DNA of 64,000 bases from UMGS1387 sp045540015 (lineage in GTDB: Bacteria > Bacillota > Clostridia > Oscillospirales > CAG-382), in NCBI GenBank assembly GCA_045540015.1, contig JAZQGP010000013.1:231310-295309 (forward strand), given 5' to 3'. Every line of letters begins with the position of its first letter. The stretch's first letter is position 1. Shown piece by piece: positions 1 through 10,400 of this stretch. The notes below the pieces were generated by a model. It did no database searches. It saw only the letters and a list, made by a program, of their open reading frames with translations, and was not told the DNA's origin. The position numbers were made by a program, and so were the translations under genes.

Positions 1-2299
1 TCTTGCTTGACTTCTTGGTTACGCGGATTACAGCTCTTTCACTGTTATTTTCAATGATTTCGGCACTGTTTTCCCACTTCATGTCAACGGGACGGAGTTT
101 GAAATCTCTGTCTATGTTCCATGCGTCTTCGACTTCAGGGCCGTCTCTGTAAATTTTTATACAATTAAGACCTTCTCCTGCGGAATATGTAACCTTTTCT
201 CGTTTGTCGTAGAAATCATGAAGTGTGCCGTCTGTATGTAAAGTGAAACTTAAGATAGGTGTGTCAACCTTTATGCCTGTATCTGTACTTTCAAGAACGA
301 TTGCGCTTGCCAACGGAGCTTTTTCCGCCTTTGTAAACACCTTTGTTTCAAAGCCTGCTATATCGTATGCCTTGAACACATATCCACCCTTGCCATCAGG
401 AATAACATTTGACACGTTCTTGCCGTCAGAAAAAGCACAGCCTTCAAATTTTGCATCAACATTTACATATGAGGTGCATGCAAAGGAGTTGGGGTTGAAT
501 ACAGATATGCAGTTTTCATCTTTTGTAGGTGAAAATACTCTCATTGAAAGGTCGTTTTGCATTTTGTCTGTAAAGTCAAACAAATCTGCATATATTTTGT
601 CTGTATCGTCATATACGGGGTCGATAGAGCTTCCGGGAAGAACGTCGTGGAACTGCATTAGAAGTAAATCCTTCCATTTCATGACGATTTCCTTGTACTC
701 ATCGCTGTCGGAAGATAGTCCTGCAAGACAAGCAAGTAAGTCGAGTCTGCGAAGTGCCGATTCTCCGTATCTGTTATATCTCTTGTTCTTTGCTATGGTG
801 GTATATGTGCCCTGGTGGGTTTCAACGCAAAGCTCGCCTTTCCATACAGGAAGCTTGTCGACTATTTTTTCGAGGTCTTCAAAAAATTCGGAAACGGTTG
901 TGAGATTGAGCTTTGGAACGCCGGGGTAGTTTTTCAATTTTCTGTAGTTGTCAAGCATGAATTCGCTCGGTCCGCCGCCACCGTCACCTGCACCATAGGG
1001 CATAAGCACTTTGTCGTAAACGCCCTTTTGCTTGATTCTGTCGCCTGCATATATTACCTGTTCGGCTTTTATCTGACCGTTGTAGAAAGATTTGAGGTCG
1101 GGAATTGAAGACGTGATTTTTGTACCGTCAATACCCTCCCAGATAAATACGTTGTAAGGGAATTCAATAGCTGCCTGCCAGCGTACTTTTGTGGTAAAGA
1201 AGCTGTTTGTTCCGCACTTTTTGAAAATCTGCGGAAGACTCGCAGGGAAGCCGAAGGAGTCGGGAATCCAACATATGTCGCTTGTTTTGCCGAATTCTTT
1301 TTTGAAGAACTGATGTCCGTAGAGGAATTCTCTTACAAGCGCTTCACCGCCCGATATGTTAAGATCGCCTTCAACCCACATGGGCCCGAGGAGCAGCCAG
1401 CGGTTTTCAGCAATTTTCTGCTTTATCTGTTCGTATACGTCGGGGTAGCTTTCTTTGATGTAGTTGTACACACTGGGCTGTGAAAAACCGAAAGTGAACT
1501 CGGGATACTTTTCCATAAGACGAAGCTGAATGAGGGCACTTCTTGCAGATTTTCTGACTGTGTCCTTGTATTGCCAGAGCCATGCCGTGTCGATATGAGT
1601 TGAAGCAATAAGGTCTACATTTCCCAGGTCATCATCGCATCCGATTTCCTTTAAACCTTTTTCAAGTTCTTTGATAAGTTCTGCTATGTTTTCACGATAT
1701 TCATCATCGGGAAGAGACTGGTCACAACCGTTTATCAGTCGTACAAGTAAAGCATGGAGTTTTTCTTTCTTGTACTGGTGTCTGGTGCAATTGTACACGT
1801 CCCACATCTGGCCCATACTTTCCTGAAAATCATAGATAACCTTGTCTGCAATCATCCATTTGCACGAATTGAGAGGTCTTGTTATCCAGGGACCTTTTTC
1901 GTATCTGCTTGCATAAAGCTCGATTTCAATACTGGTTTCATTGCCGTAGCATTCCTCGGGAAGATAAATTCTCGATCTTCCGTGTGCGGTGTTTACTCCA
2001 CCGTAGTTAACACCGTTTACCCTGACTAAAGCTTCGCATGAGTTTGCCGTAGAAATGTTAAGAAACGCAAACTGCCCCTCTTTCGGTGCTTCGGGAATAA
2101 ATGTCATTCTGCCGAAAAATGTGTTTTCTGTATTGAATGTCACACCGCCGCCATATTCAGCCCAGTCGGTTAGCATTTCGTACTTGTCCTGATCCAGGTA
2201 TTTGCCTATTCTGTATTCCCAATTGCCTGCATCTGTACACTTTACGAATGCACGGTCGTAAAACATGTTTAGATTGCGTCGTATAGTTGCTGTCACCAT
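1..2299 (-). CDS. GH38 alpha-mannosidase (3' end outside window)
   Basis: The first 766 residues of a glycoside hydrolase family 38 alpha-mannosidase are visible; the C-terminus runs off the window start. Family enzymes remove alpha-linked mannose from high-mannose N-glycans or mannans with a zinc ion. Seen directly: the zinc-binding motif HIDTAWLW near residue 235 and the nucleophile motif WIPDSFGF near residue 343, followed by the middle domain and the start of the C-terminal beta domain. GH38 proteins are usually about 1000 residues, so roughly 250 are missing. No signal peptide is visible, so it is probably cytoplasmic and trims imported oligosaccharides. The start ATG follows GGAGG at the right spacing. 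It lies downstream of the two GH99-like genes on the same strand, but a terminator separates them. Confidence 0.93.
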   Translation of the reverse strand, partial: MVTATIRRNLNMFYDRAFVKCTDAGNWEYRIGKYLDQDKYEMLTDWAEYGGGVTFNTENTFFGRMTFIPEAPKEGQFAFLNISTANSCEALVRVNGVNYGGVNTAHGRSRIYLPEECYGNETSIEIELYASRYEKGPWITRPLNSCKWMIADKVIYDFQESMGQMWDVYNCTRHQYKKEKLHALLVRLINGCDQSLPDDEYRENIAELIKELEKGLKEIGCDDDLGNVDLIASTHIDTAWLWQYKDTVRKSARSALIQLRLMEKYPEFTFGFSQPSVYNYIKESYPDVYEQIKQKIAENRWLLLGPMWVEGDLNISGGEALVREFLYGHQFFKKEFGKTSDICWIPDSFGFPASLPQIFKKCGTNSFFTTKVRWQAAIEFPYNVFIWEGIDGTKITSSIPDLKSFYNGQIKAEQVIYAGDRIKQKGVYDKVLMPYGAGDGGGGPSEFMLDNYRKLKNYPGVPKLNLTTVSEFFEDLEKIVDKLPVWKGELCVETHQGTYTTIAKNKRYNRYGESALRRLDLLACLAGLSSDSDEYKEIVMKWKDLLLMQFHDVLPGSSIDPVYDDTDKIYADLFDFTDKMQNDLSMRVFSPTKDENCISVFNPNSFACTSYVNVDAKFEGCAFSDGKNVSNVIPDGKGGYVFKAYDIAGFETKVFTKAEKAPLASAIVLESTDTGIKVDTPILSFTLHTDGTLHDFYDKREKVTYSAGEGLNCIKIYRDGPEVEDAWNIDRDFKLRPVDMKWENSAEIIENNSERAVIRVTKKSSK

Positions 2300-2462
2300 G
2301 ACATTACCTCCTTTTACCGTTTAATATATAGTATAACACGATTTGATTGTTTTTTTATAATTCAGCGGATATTCAAGACTGTATTTTTGATTAAAGACTA
2401 ATTATTTGTTACTTTATTGTATTCTTTTTCTAGAAACAACGAAATTTTGTTTCTGCATTTAA

Positions 2463-2513
2463 AAACCGGAGCTACAGTCAACTCGATTATAATAACCATG
2501 TTGCCATAGCTCC
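2463..2513 (-). terminator. Rho-independent terminator after the SLH-GH99 gene
   Basis: Arms GGAGCTA (2468-2474) and TAGCTCC (2507-2513), with an inner CAAC/GTTG pairing, form a hairpin. On the minus strand it is followed by GGTTTTTAAA. It lies just beyond the stop of the gene ending at 2532. Confidence 0.7.
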
Positions 2514-2531
2514 TACTGTTATTTTATTGTG

Positions 2532-5500
2532 TTAAGAATTTTCGTCGTAGATGACAATGTAGTCAATTGCAGCTTCCAAAAGGAAATTGTACGGGTCAAA
2601 TCTTAATAAAGTAATTGTGTCTTTCCAGTCGGAATTCTTTGTCAGATCCCATACAAGTTCAATGATTTCTCCGTCTTTGTAAGTATAGTCTTCGTATTTT
2701 TCTCTGTAAGACTTTTGCTCATTCATGGTCTGGGATTTATCTGTCAAAAAGAACATCTGGAAGAAAGGCGAGGTGGTCATTGCGTTTTTATTTGCCTTGA
2801 TGCCTATACGTATTTCCTTGCATTTGCTTGCATCAATATTAAGGTCTTTTATAGTTGCCTTAATATCTCTGTCTGTCGGATTTGTAAGTGACAGAAGTCC
2901 GTTGGCAACAACAAGAGTTGACACTTCGGAATAGAAGCCTTCAACATCGCCTTTTTTGTCGAAGTCCCAACGTATAACAACGTTTCCTTTTGCAGGACCT
3001 GCAACCTTATTTGGAGCAGGTTCCGGCTCGGGTTTTGGAAGAGTTGAAGCTTCAATTCTGATATCACCTGCCGCTTCTTCATCGCCTTTTTTGACCAAAC
3101 GGATATAGTCAATTGAAAAGTCTTCAAGTCCGTTGAACGGGTCAAAACGTAAGGCGTCCAATGTACCCTGCCATAAGGGGGCAGACGACATATTGAAAGC
3201 TATTTCATACAAATCGCCGTCTTTATAATTCGAAACATCGTAATAGTGTTTGAAGCTGTTTTGCCAAGTGAAGTCAGGACCTGTTGATGATGTCGCATAG
3301 AATATCTGACAGAATTTTCCTTCCAATGCTGATTTACTTGCACGTACACCAACCCTGAACTGCGAATAATCATTTGTTAAAAGATCTATGTTTGAAAGGC
3401 TTACTGTTGGGTCGGAGCCGTTTGCGGAACTTGCTTGTATGTGACCGTTTGCAATAAGAACTGAGGTTCTGTTGGTTACTTTCCAGCCGAGAGTTGATGA
3501 CGGAGCATCAAATTCCCATGAAACACCGTAATTGTAGATTTCCTGGACGTTGTCTGTACTCGTTATGCTGAACTTGTAATCATCCTGAACTTTAAACTCA
3601 TATCCCATAAAGTCACATAGCTGCTTCAGTCTGATAACAGGAAGTCCGTCGTACAATGAGAATATATATCCAAGAGATTTTTCCTTGCCGTCAACGAGAG
3701 CCTTGTCTGAACCGACGTTATATACAACTGTATGATTATTTTTGCCTTCGAGAGTGAGAATGCCTGTATAGCGGTTCCATGTGTAAGTCATGTTAAGCAT
3801 GGAGAAGAAGCCGTTTGAAGGATTTGCGGTTACTTCTACATCGTCCCCGATTGCTTTTGGTATAAAGTCAAATGACATAGGTCTGCCGTTGGCAATTATT
3901 TCAAGATTTTTAGCTTTTTTGCTGTCTTCCGAAAGTCCTAAAATTTCAATCAACTCAATTTCAATTTCACCGGATTTGAACATCGGGTCGATTCGGATTT
4001 CCGTAACAGTTCCGGTCCAATCAGGATTGCCGGATAAATCAATATAATAATCCTCGAACGTATCTGACTTTGGTACCTGTACGGTTCCTGTTTTGTATGT
4101 ACCCTCAAGCACGGGGCTTGATTCTGTCAGGAAAAACAACTGTATTTTGTCAGCCTGAGCAGATCTTGATCTTATGTGAAGTATAGGCGAATCTGTAACA
4201 TCAACATTTGTTTTAACATGCATGTTGGGGTCATCAACTTCGCTTATTACCTTCAAGCCGTTTTCGGTTGGAGTCTGGGTTGTCTTTAAATGTGTCCATG
4301 CAGATCTGTCAACAGGGTTTTTGAAATCCCATTTTATCAAAGATAATGTATCGGATACATCTGTGGCATTTTCTGCAAATTCGGGAAGCATAAGTCTTCT
4401 TATGCGCTGGTACTTGTTGTATGTAAACTTGTTTACACGCGCTTTCTGTGCAGCAGTCGGCATTACATCGACATCTGCGTGAGAAGAAGTGTCACCTGTA
4501 AAGACGTCTTTTACGGCCTCAAGATATTCATATCCGTAAAGTGTAGAGGGAGAAGCGTATGTTCCTTCACTCCATTCATTCCAGGAACTTACAAACAGTG
4601 TGTTTTCCTTCCAGTCGCCTGTTTTGACGTTTGGCAGATAGCTGTCTCTTATGTATTCTGCAACCTTGCGGAAGCCTTCAGGTGTGTTCATTGGAGCTCG
4701 GTCTGTAAAGCGTCCTCCGCGGGGAACGTAGTTATATCCTACAGAAACAGAGGGAAGCGGGTGAACCTTGCTGGTTTTAAAGGTTTCATCCATCATCTTA
4801 ATCTGATAGTCTGCGTCCTTTCCTTCGGCGTTGTAGTGGTATCTGTAGGTTGCATCAATTCCGACATAATCCATATCTGCATCCATAGCACTGTCTATCC
4901 AGCAGATTATAATTAAGTCATCGTATCCGAGAGTTTTGATATCCTCACGCATGAAGTCAATGGCTTCCTTGAGCTTTTCTTTGCTCTGGAATTTTGTGAT
5001 AAGGTCGCGGTAGCTGCACAAAGAAAGAATTGGCTTGTTGTCGATTACCATGTAGCGAGGGTCTGTGAAGTAGTATTCTTTCCAGTACTTCCAGTAATAT
5101 TCCTTGAATGCTTCAAAGCTCGGCATTGCACCGCCGTTACCGTTTTCCCACATGATGACAAATTTCATCATGTCGCTGTACTTTGCATTAAAGAAGCCGT
5201 TGTGAAGAGCAGGGTGCGAGTTTCTGTTCATCTTTATGGGCTGGTTTACTGTGATGGTTTCGGGCATATACCAGCAAAGGTGCTGGAAGTCAATACCGTG
5301 TTCAACCATCTGCTTTATTTCCCAGTCTGCAAGCTCAGATGAGCCTTCATCGTAATATCCGATGTAAGGTTCAAATTCTTCAAAAGGAGTAACTCTCTGC
5401 CAGCCTTCGCCTGCTTCCGAGTCACGCCACAGGTTACATACATGGACGCCTATGTTGTAGCCGTCGTCAGTACATGCTTTCGGTACTGCGGGATAATCCT

Positions 5501-7229
5501 CGTGTTCAATATCTACACGTGCCGAGATATCATCGAACCATAGAACTCCGTCAGCATCGGCATCAAGACCTATCTTTATCCCGTCGATATATGTACAGTC
5601 GATATTTATTGTGTCAACGATTTTGCCGTTTATTTTTATTATTGCCTTGTGTGTGTCTGTGTTGGTTTCAATTCTGAGGGTCTGCCATACGTTTTCAAAG
5701 AAGTCACGTTCTTTCTTATCACCTACGTACCATGCACCGTTTTTGGAATGTATTTTTGCGACCTCTTTACCTGCACTTGTAACTGCAAAATATGCTCCGT
5801 CAAGTGTCTTTGGCATATAGAGATAGCCTTCAAAGATACCTATTCCCGAAATTTGCGGGAAGCTCTTTGCGGCAGAGTGAGATGTGCCTGCAGTTGCAGT
5901 GATCTTTGCGCTGTACTTGTCGAAAAACGGATCGTAAATGTACGCTTCCATATTAACACTGCCGTTGATTACCATGCCGTAAGGGACTTTTCCTGCCATG
6001 GAGTCAACAGCTGCAAAATGTTCTGCCATTGCGTAGTTTTCGTACATGTATACACGGTGAACCGTAATAACGCCTGTTCCTTCAACGGTTGTTCCTGCAA
6101 TAAGACGGCTGATTGTTATGTTTTCAGGGATGTTAACAACGGGCGAGGCAGTTCCGTTTATAACCGCATACATTGTGTTGCTGTCAAGGTCAATATGCAT
6201 AAGTATTGCATACTGCTCAGCTTTGTCCTTTGCAACGGGAATAGTTGTAACGGTTTTCTCTGCACCGTGAAGCGCAAAGAATCCATTCTCTGTCTGGAGT
6301 TTGACAGTCGGCTTGTTATCGTCATTGTCAAATCCTATATAAACGCCGTTGTCGGAAGAATTGAGCTCGGTGTACATTTCAAGGGTGACAAGACCCGAAT
6401 CAAGCGGATTGAACTCTCTGTAAATTGCAGAATAGCTGTCGTTCTTATCATCAAACAGAGTTGCGGATTCTGCATCGGTGGTTTCGGCCTCTGCGTTCTT
6501 GTTGTCATAGCGCCATCCGTTTGAAAGAGTTCCTTTGTTGTTGATCATGTCCTGCGAGTACATAAGCTCGTAGCCTTCGGCATAAGGCATTTTCATTGTT
6601 GATTTTGCAAGACGTTTTCCGGAAAGTGCGGCACGGTTGATAATTGCAGCAGTTTCCGCACGGGTAATATTTGCATCGGGCTTGAATGTGCCTGCGGCAT
6701 CGTTACCCATAAGAACGCCTGCACGGTAGAGAGTAAGCAAATCTTTATAGTAGGATGCATTTTTATCAACATCTGGTATTTCGGTTACTGTATTGTTGGG
6801 GTAGTATTCTTCACCCGGCAGAGCATTTGCAAATAGAGCTGCAACCTCGTAGCGTTTTGCCGGTCTGTCGTATGAGTCGAACTGTCCGTTTTTAATCATA
6901 CCCTTGCTTAACGCATAATTTATATTCTTCTGATACCATTTGCCTTCTGCCTCGGCAATAGTGTCTCCGTAATAGATAGATGATACACGTGAAGCAATTG
7001 TGATTGCTTCTGCAACGGTAACCTCTGCGGAAGGTGAGAATTTTCCTCCGCCTACTCCTTGCATAAGACCGATTTCGTATGAGCTCTTGACGTCATTTAC
7101 ATACCATTGAGTTTCAGGAACGTCTGTAAACTGACCGTCGGTGTAGGTGTTTTTCTTTTCAAATTTGGCAGCAGTCGCCATTGTTGCGAGCATTGCCGAA
7201 GCGAAAAGAAGTGCCAGTAATTTTTTCAT
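2532..7229 (-). CDS. Secreted SLH-anchored GH99-like multidomain glycosidase
   Basis: A 1565-residue surface protein. Visible order: signal peptide (1-21), three S-layer homology repeats (about 32-205, the last with the TRAE motif) for cell-wall anchoring, two concanavalin/laminin-G-like beta regions (about 215-400 and 430-580), then a GH99-like/WbsX catalytic region (about 589-930) with YYDEG, HLCWYMP and WNEWSEGTY near 882. After that come a carbohydrate-binding-like module (about 975-1110), a copper-amine-oxidase-N-like stalk domain (about 1120-1225) and two more binding-like modules containing LRFDP. Family GH99 enzymes are endo-alpha-mannosidases/mannanases, while WbsX proteins are linked to polysaccharide assembly, so the exact reaction is inferred. 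The GH38 and nag neighbours favour mannose-glycan breakdown at the cell surface. The start follows GGAGAAAAGG. Confidence 0.85.
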   Translation of the reverse strand: MKKLLALLFASAMLATMATAAKFEKKNTYTDGQFTDVPETQWYVNDVKSSYEIGLMQGVGGGKFSPSAEVTVAEAITIASRVSSIYYGDTIAEAEGKWYQKNINYALSKGMIKNGQFDSYDRPAKRYEVAALFANALPGEEYYPNNTVTEIPDVDKNASYYKDLLTLYRAGVLMGNDAAGTFKPDANITRAETAAIINRAALSGKRLAKSTMKMPYAEGYELMYSQDMINNKGTLSNGWRYDNKNAEAETTDAESATLFDDKNDSYSAIYREFNPLDSGLVTLEMYTELNSSDNGVYIGFDNDDNKPTVKLQTENGFFALHGAEKTVTTIPVAKDKAEQYAILMHIDLDSNTMYAVINGTASPVVNIPENITISRLIAGTTVEGTGVITVHRVYMYENYAMAEHFAAVDSMAGKVPYGMVINGSVNMEAYIYDPFFDKYSAKITATAGTSHSAAKSFPQISGIGIFEGYLYMPKTLDGAYFAVTSAGKEVAKIHSKNGAWYVGDKKERDFFENVWQTLRIETNTDTHKAIIKINGKIVDTINIDCTYIDGIKIGLDADADGVLWFDDISARVDIEHEDYPAVPKACTDDGYNIGVHVCNLWRDSEAGEGWQRVTPFEEFEPYIGYYDEGSSELADWEIKQMVEHGIDFQHLCWYMPETITVNQPIKMNRNSHPALHNGFFNAKYSDMMKFVIMWENGNGGAMPSFEAFKEYYWKYWKEYYFTDPRYMVIDNKPILSLCSYRDLITKFQSKEKLKEAIDFMREDIKTLGYDDLIIICWIDSAMDADMDYVGIDATYRYHYNAEGKDADYQIKMMDETFKTSKVHPLPSVSVGYNYVPRGGRFTDRAPMNTPEGFRKVAEYIRDSYLPNVKTGDWKENTLFVSSWNEWSEGTYASPSTLYGYEYLEAVKDVFTGDTSSHADVDVMPTAAQKARVNKFTYNKYQRIRRLMLPEFAENATDVSDTLSLIKWDFKNPVDRSAWTHLKTTQTPTENGLKVISEVDDPNMHVKTNVDVTDSPILHIRSRSAQADKIQLFFLTESSPVLEGTYKTGTVQVPKSDTFEDYYIDLSGNPDWTGTVTEIRIDPMFKSGEIEIELIEILGLSEDSKKAKNLEIIANGRPMSFDFIPKAIGDDVEVTANPSNGFFSMLNMTYTWNRYTGILTLEGKNNHTVVYNVGSDKALVDGKEKSLGYIFSLYDGLPVIRLKQLCDFMGYEFKVQDDYKFSITSTDNVQEIYNYGVSWEFDAPSSTLGWKVTNRTSVLIANGHIQASSANGSDPTVSLSNIDLLTNDYSQFRVGVRASKSALEGKFCQIFYATSSTGPDFTWQNSFKHYYDVSNYKDGDLYEIAFNMSSAPLWQGTLDALRFDPFNGLEDFSIDYIRLVKKGDEEAAGDIRIEASTLPKPEPEPAPNKVAGPAKGNVVIRWDFDKKGDVEGFYSEVSTLVVANGLLSLTNPTDRDIKATIKDLNIDASKCKEIRIGIKANKNAMTTSPFFQMFFLTDKSQTMNEQKSYREKYEDYTYKDGEIIELVWDLTKNSDWKDTITLLRFDPYNFLLEAAIDYIVIYDENS

Positions 7230-7291
7230 AACCTTTTCTCCGTTTCTGTCTTTTGATTTTTTGAGTTTTTTTACCGTGTTTTATAATTTGT

Positions 7292-7320
7292 AGTATAAAA
7301 TATTTATCGTGAATAGTAAA
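7292..7320 (-). promoter_or_regulatory. Sigma-A-type promoter for the SLH-GH99 gene
   Basis: Reading the minus strand, TTTACT is followed by a 17-base spacer and TATACT, 63-91 bases upstream of the ATG. The rest of the 260-base gap to the next gene holds AT-rich sequence and no clear second element. Confidence 0.55.
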
Positions 7321-7492
7321 TATAATTTTTTATACTGTTTTGTGATTTTTGATAATTATAGTTGGATTATACACTGCAGAATGCAAGTATTCAAGCCACG
7401 AAATATTGCAATTGTTACACAAAACAATTTAAGGTTTGATGAATAAAAACGAGTTAAGCTTATGGGATAACACATTTGCAGAGTTTTGTATA

Positions 7493-10400
7493 TCAGTCGT
7501 CCAAATCTTCTTCGCTACGTCTTACAAGGCGGACATAGTCAATGGAAATGTCGCCGTTACACTTGTGAGGATCTATGCGGAGAATCTTCAATATTCCGCT
7601 CCAGTATTCGTTGCTGTCAAGGTCAAAACGTATTTCGTAAAGATCGTTGTCGTTATAGTTTTCAACATCGTATTCATGTATATATCTTACATCCGCACGG
7701 CAGGAAGAGCCTGTGGCGGTTGTTCCTGTATACAGAACGAGTTTCTGGTTTTCGAGTGTTGATTTACATGCACGGATACCGATTCTTATCTGTGAATAAT
7801 CCTTTGTTTCTATCGGATAATTCTTCAGAATGACATTTATGTTCTGAAGATACGATTGTCTGATATTCAGACATCCGTTTTGAATTCCGGATCTTGCGTG
7901 AAGCACTGTCCAGCCCAATCTTGCACCGGGAATATCAAATTCCCATGAGATGCCGTGCTTGTAAGTGTTCCGCTGTTTGTCGGTACTTTTTACCGTGAAG
8001 GTGCAGTTGTCGGCATTGAATTCATAGTCCATTATACTGCACAGGCTTCCAAGCCTTAAAACGGGAAGTCCGTCAAACAAGGAGAATTTGTATCCGAGGC
8101 ATTGTTCTTTTCCGTCAACAGTAACCTTGTCTGAGCCGACTGTAAACAAAGCAGTGTGCTTTTTACCGTAAACGGTGAAAATTCCGGTGTAGCGGTTCCA
8201 TGTATAAGACATATTGAGCATTGTAAAGAAGCCGCATTCGGGATTTGCTGTTACGGCAACATCGCCGTCAACAAGAATTGGCGGGAAACTGAACGACATT
8301 TCTCTTTCATTTGCAATGACTGTGATTTTCTGAGTGTTTATTTCAGATTCGGTAAGTTGCATTATTTCAATGAGTTCAATCTCAACCTCACCTTTGAATG
8401 TGAGAGGGTCTACACGTAAAGAACCGAGCGTTCCCGTCCAACAATCATTGTGTGTCATGTCAAGATAGTAGTCTTTGAATTCTGTGCTTTGAGAAAGGTT
8501 TATTCTGCCGACTTTTCGTCCGGCTTCAAATCCCGGGTAATCCACCATTGAGAAGAATACTTCCAGCATTTCAGGTTTCTTTGCACGAAGTCTGAAATGA
8601 ATAATGGGGGCATTTGTAACGTTAAGACCATTTCCGTCAACAAACATTTTAGGGTCGGCAGTATCACACACAATTGAAATGCAATCTTCTTTTTGTGTCA
8701 CAGCTGCATTTTCAACTGTCCATTCATTTAAGGTTTCTTTCTTGGTGAAATCCCATGTCACGAGTGTTGACATTTTTGAAATATCTGCACTTGGAGAGTA
8801 TTCGGGAAGCATAAGGCGTCTTATACGCTGATACTTATTATATGTAAGTTTGTTTATGCGTGCTTTCTGTGCATCTGTCGGCATCACATCGACATTTTCG
8901 TGAGAAGATGTGTCATTTGTAAAGACATCTTTTACTGCTTCAAGGTACTGATATCCGTAAAGTGTGGAAGGTGCTGCATATGTACCTTCACTCCATTCGT
9001 TCCACGAGCTTACAAAAAGCATCTTTTCTTTCCAGTCGCCTGTCTTCACCTTCGGCAGATAATTATCCCTTATATGTTCTGCAACTTTGCGGAAACCTTC
9101 GGGAGTATTCATGGGTGCACGGTCAGTAAAGCGACCTCCTCTGGGAACGTAATTGTAGCCGACGGAAACAGAAGGAATCGGATAAAGCTTGCTGACGTTA
9201 AAAGTGCCGTCCATTCTTGTTATCTGATAATCTGCATCTTTACCTTCTGCGTTATAGTGGTATCTGTAGGATGCGTCAATTCCGACATAAGCCATATCTT
9301 CATCCATAACTCCGTCTATCCAGCATATGAATATCATGTCATCAAAACCGAGAGTCTTTATGTCCTCACGCATGAAGTCAAGCGCTTGCTTTACACCCTC
9401 GGTGCTTCCGAACTTTTTGATAAGATCACGGTAGCTGCAGAAGGACAGTATCGGCTTGTTGTCGATAACCATGTAACGGGGGTCTGTAAAATAGTATTCC
9501 TTCCAGTATTTCCAGTAGAATTCCTTAAAGGCTTCATAACTCGGCATCGGACCGCCGTTACCGTTTTCCCACATGATAACAAATTTCATCATGTCGCTGT
9601 ACTTCGCATTGAAAAATCCGTTATGTACAGCAGGATGAGAGTTTCTGTTCATTTTTATCGGTCTGCTTACGGGAACGGATTCGGGCATATACCAGCATAG
9701 GTGCTGGAAGTCAATTCCGTGTTCAACCATCTGCTTGATTTCCCAGTCTGCAAGTTCTGGTGAGCCTTCGTCATAGTAGCCGACATACGGTTCAAATTCT
9801 TCGAACGGTGTTACTCTCTGCCAGCCTTCTCCTGCTTCCGAGTCACGCCACAGGTTGCATACGTGAACTCCTATGTAGTAGTCGCTGTTGTTGCAGGCTT
9901 TGGGGACTTCGGGATAGTCGTCATGGTCAAGGTAAGGACGTGCCGAAATATCGTCAAACCACAGTTCTCCGTCTTGTTCTGCATCGATACCAATCTTTAT
10001 TGCATCTATGTATTCGCAGTCAATGCTTACCTTGTCAACGGTTTTTCCGTTTATCTTTATAACTGCTTCTTTTGCTTTTGTATCTGTTTCAATTCTCAGT
10101 GTCTGCCACACGTTTTCAAAGAAACTGCGTTCTTTCTTTTCGCCAACGTACCAGGCACCGTCTTTGGAATAAATATTCGCAATCTCTCTGCACGCACTTG
10201 TTATTGCAAAATATGCACCATCCACAGTTTTAGGCATATAGAGGTACCCTTCAAAAATACCCTTGCCGTAAATTCTCGGGAAGCTCTTTGCCGCAAAATG
10301 CGACGTGCCCTTTTCGGCGGTAAGTTTAGCACTGTACTGGTCATAGAAGGGGTCGTAGCGGTATTCTTCCATTGTAATATTGCCGCTTATAACCATGTCG

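Noticed and set aside
4479..6524. Long open frames on the plus strand opposite the SLH-GH99 gene
   Set aside because: They are antisense shadows of a strongly supported 1565-residue gene, have cysteine-rich unlikely composition and no ribosome sites.
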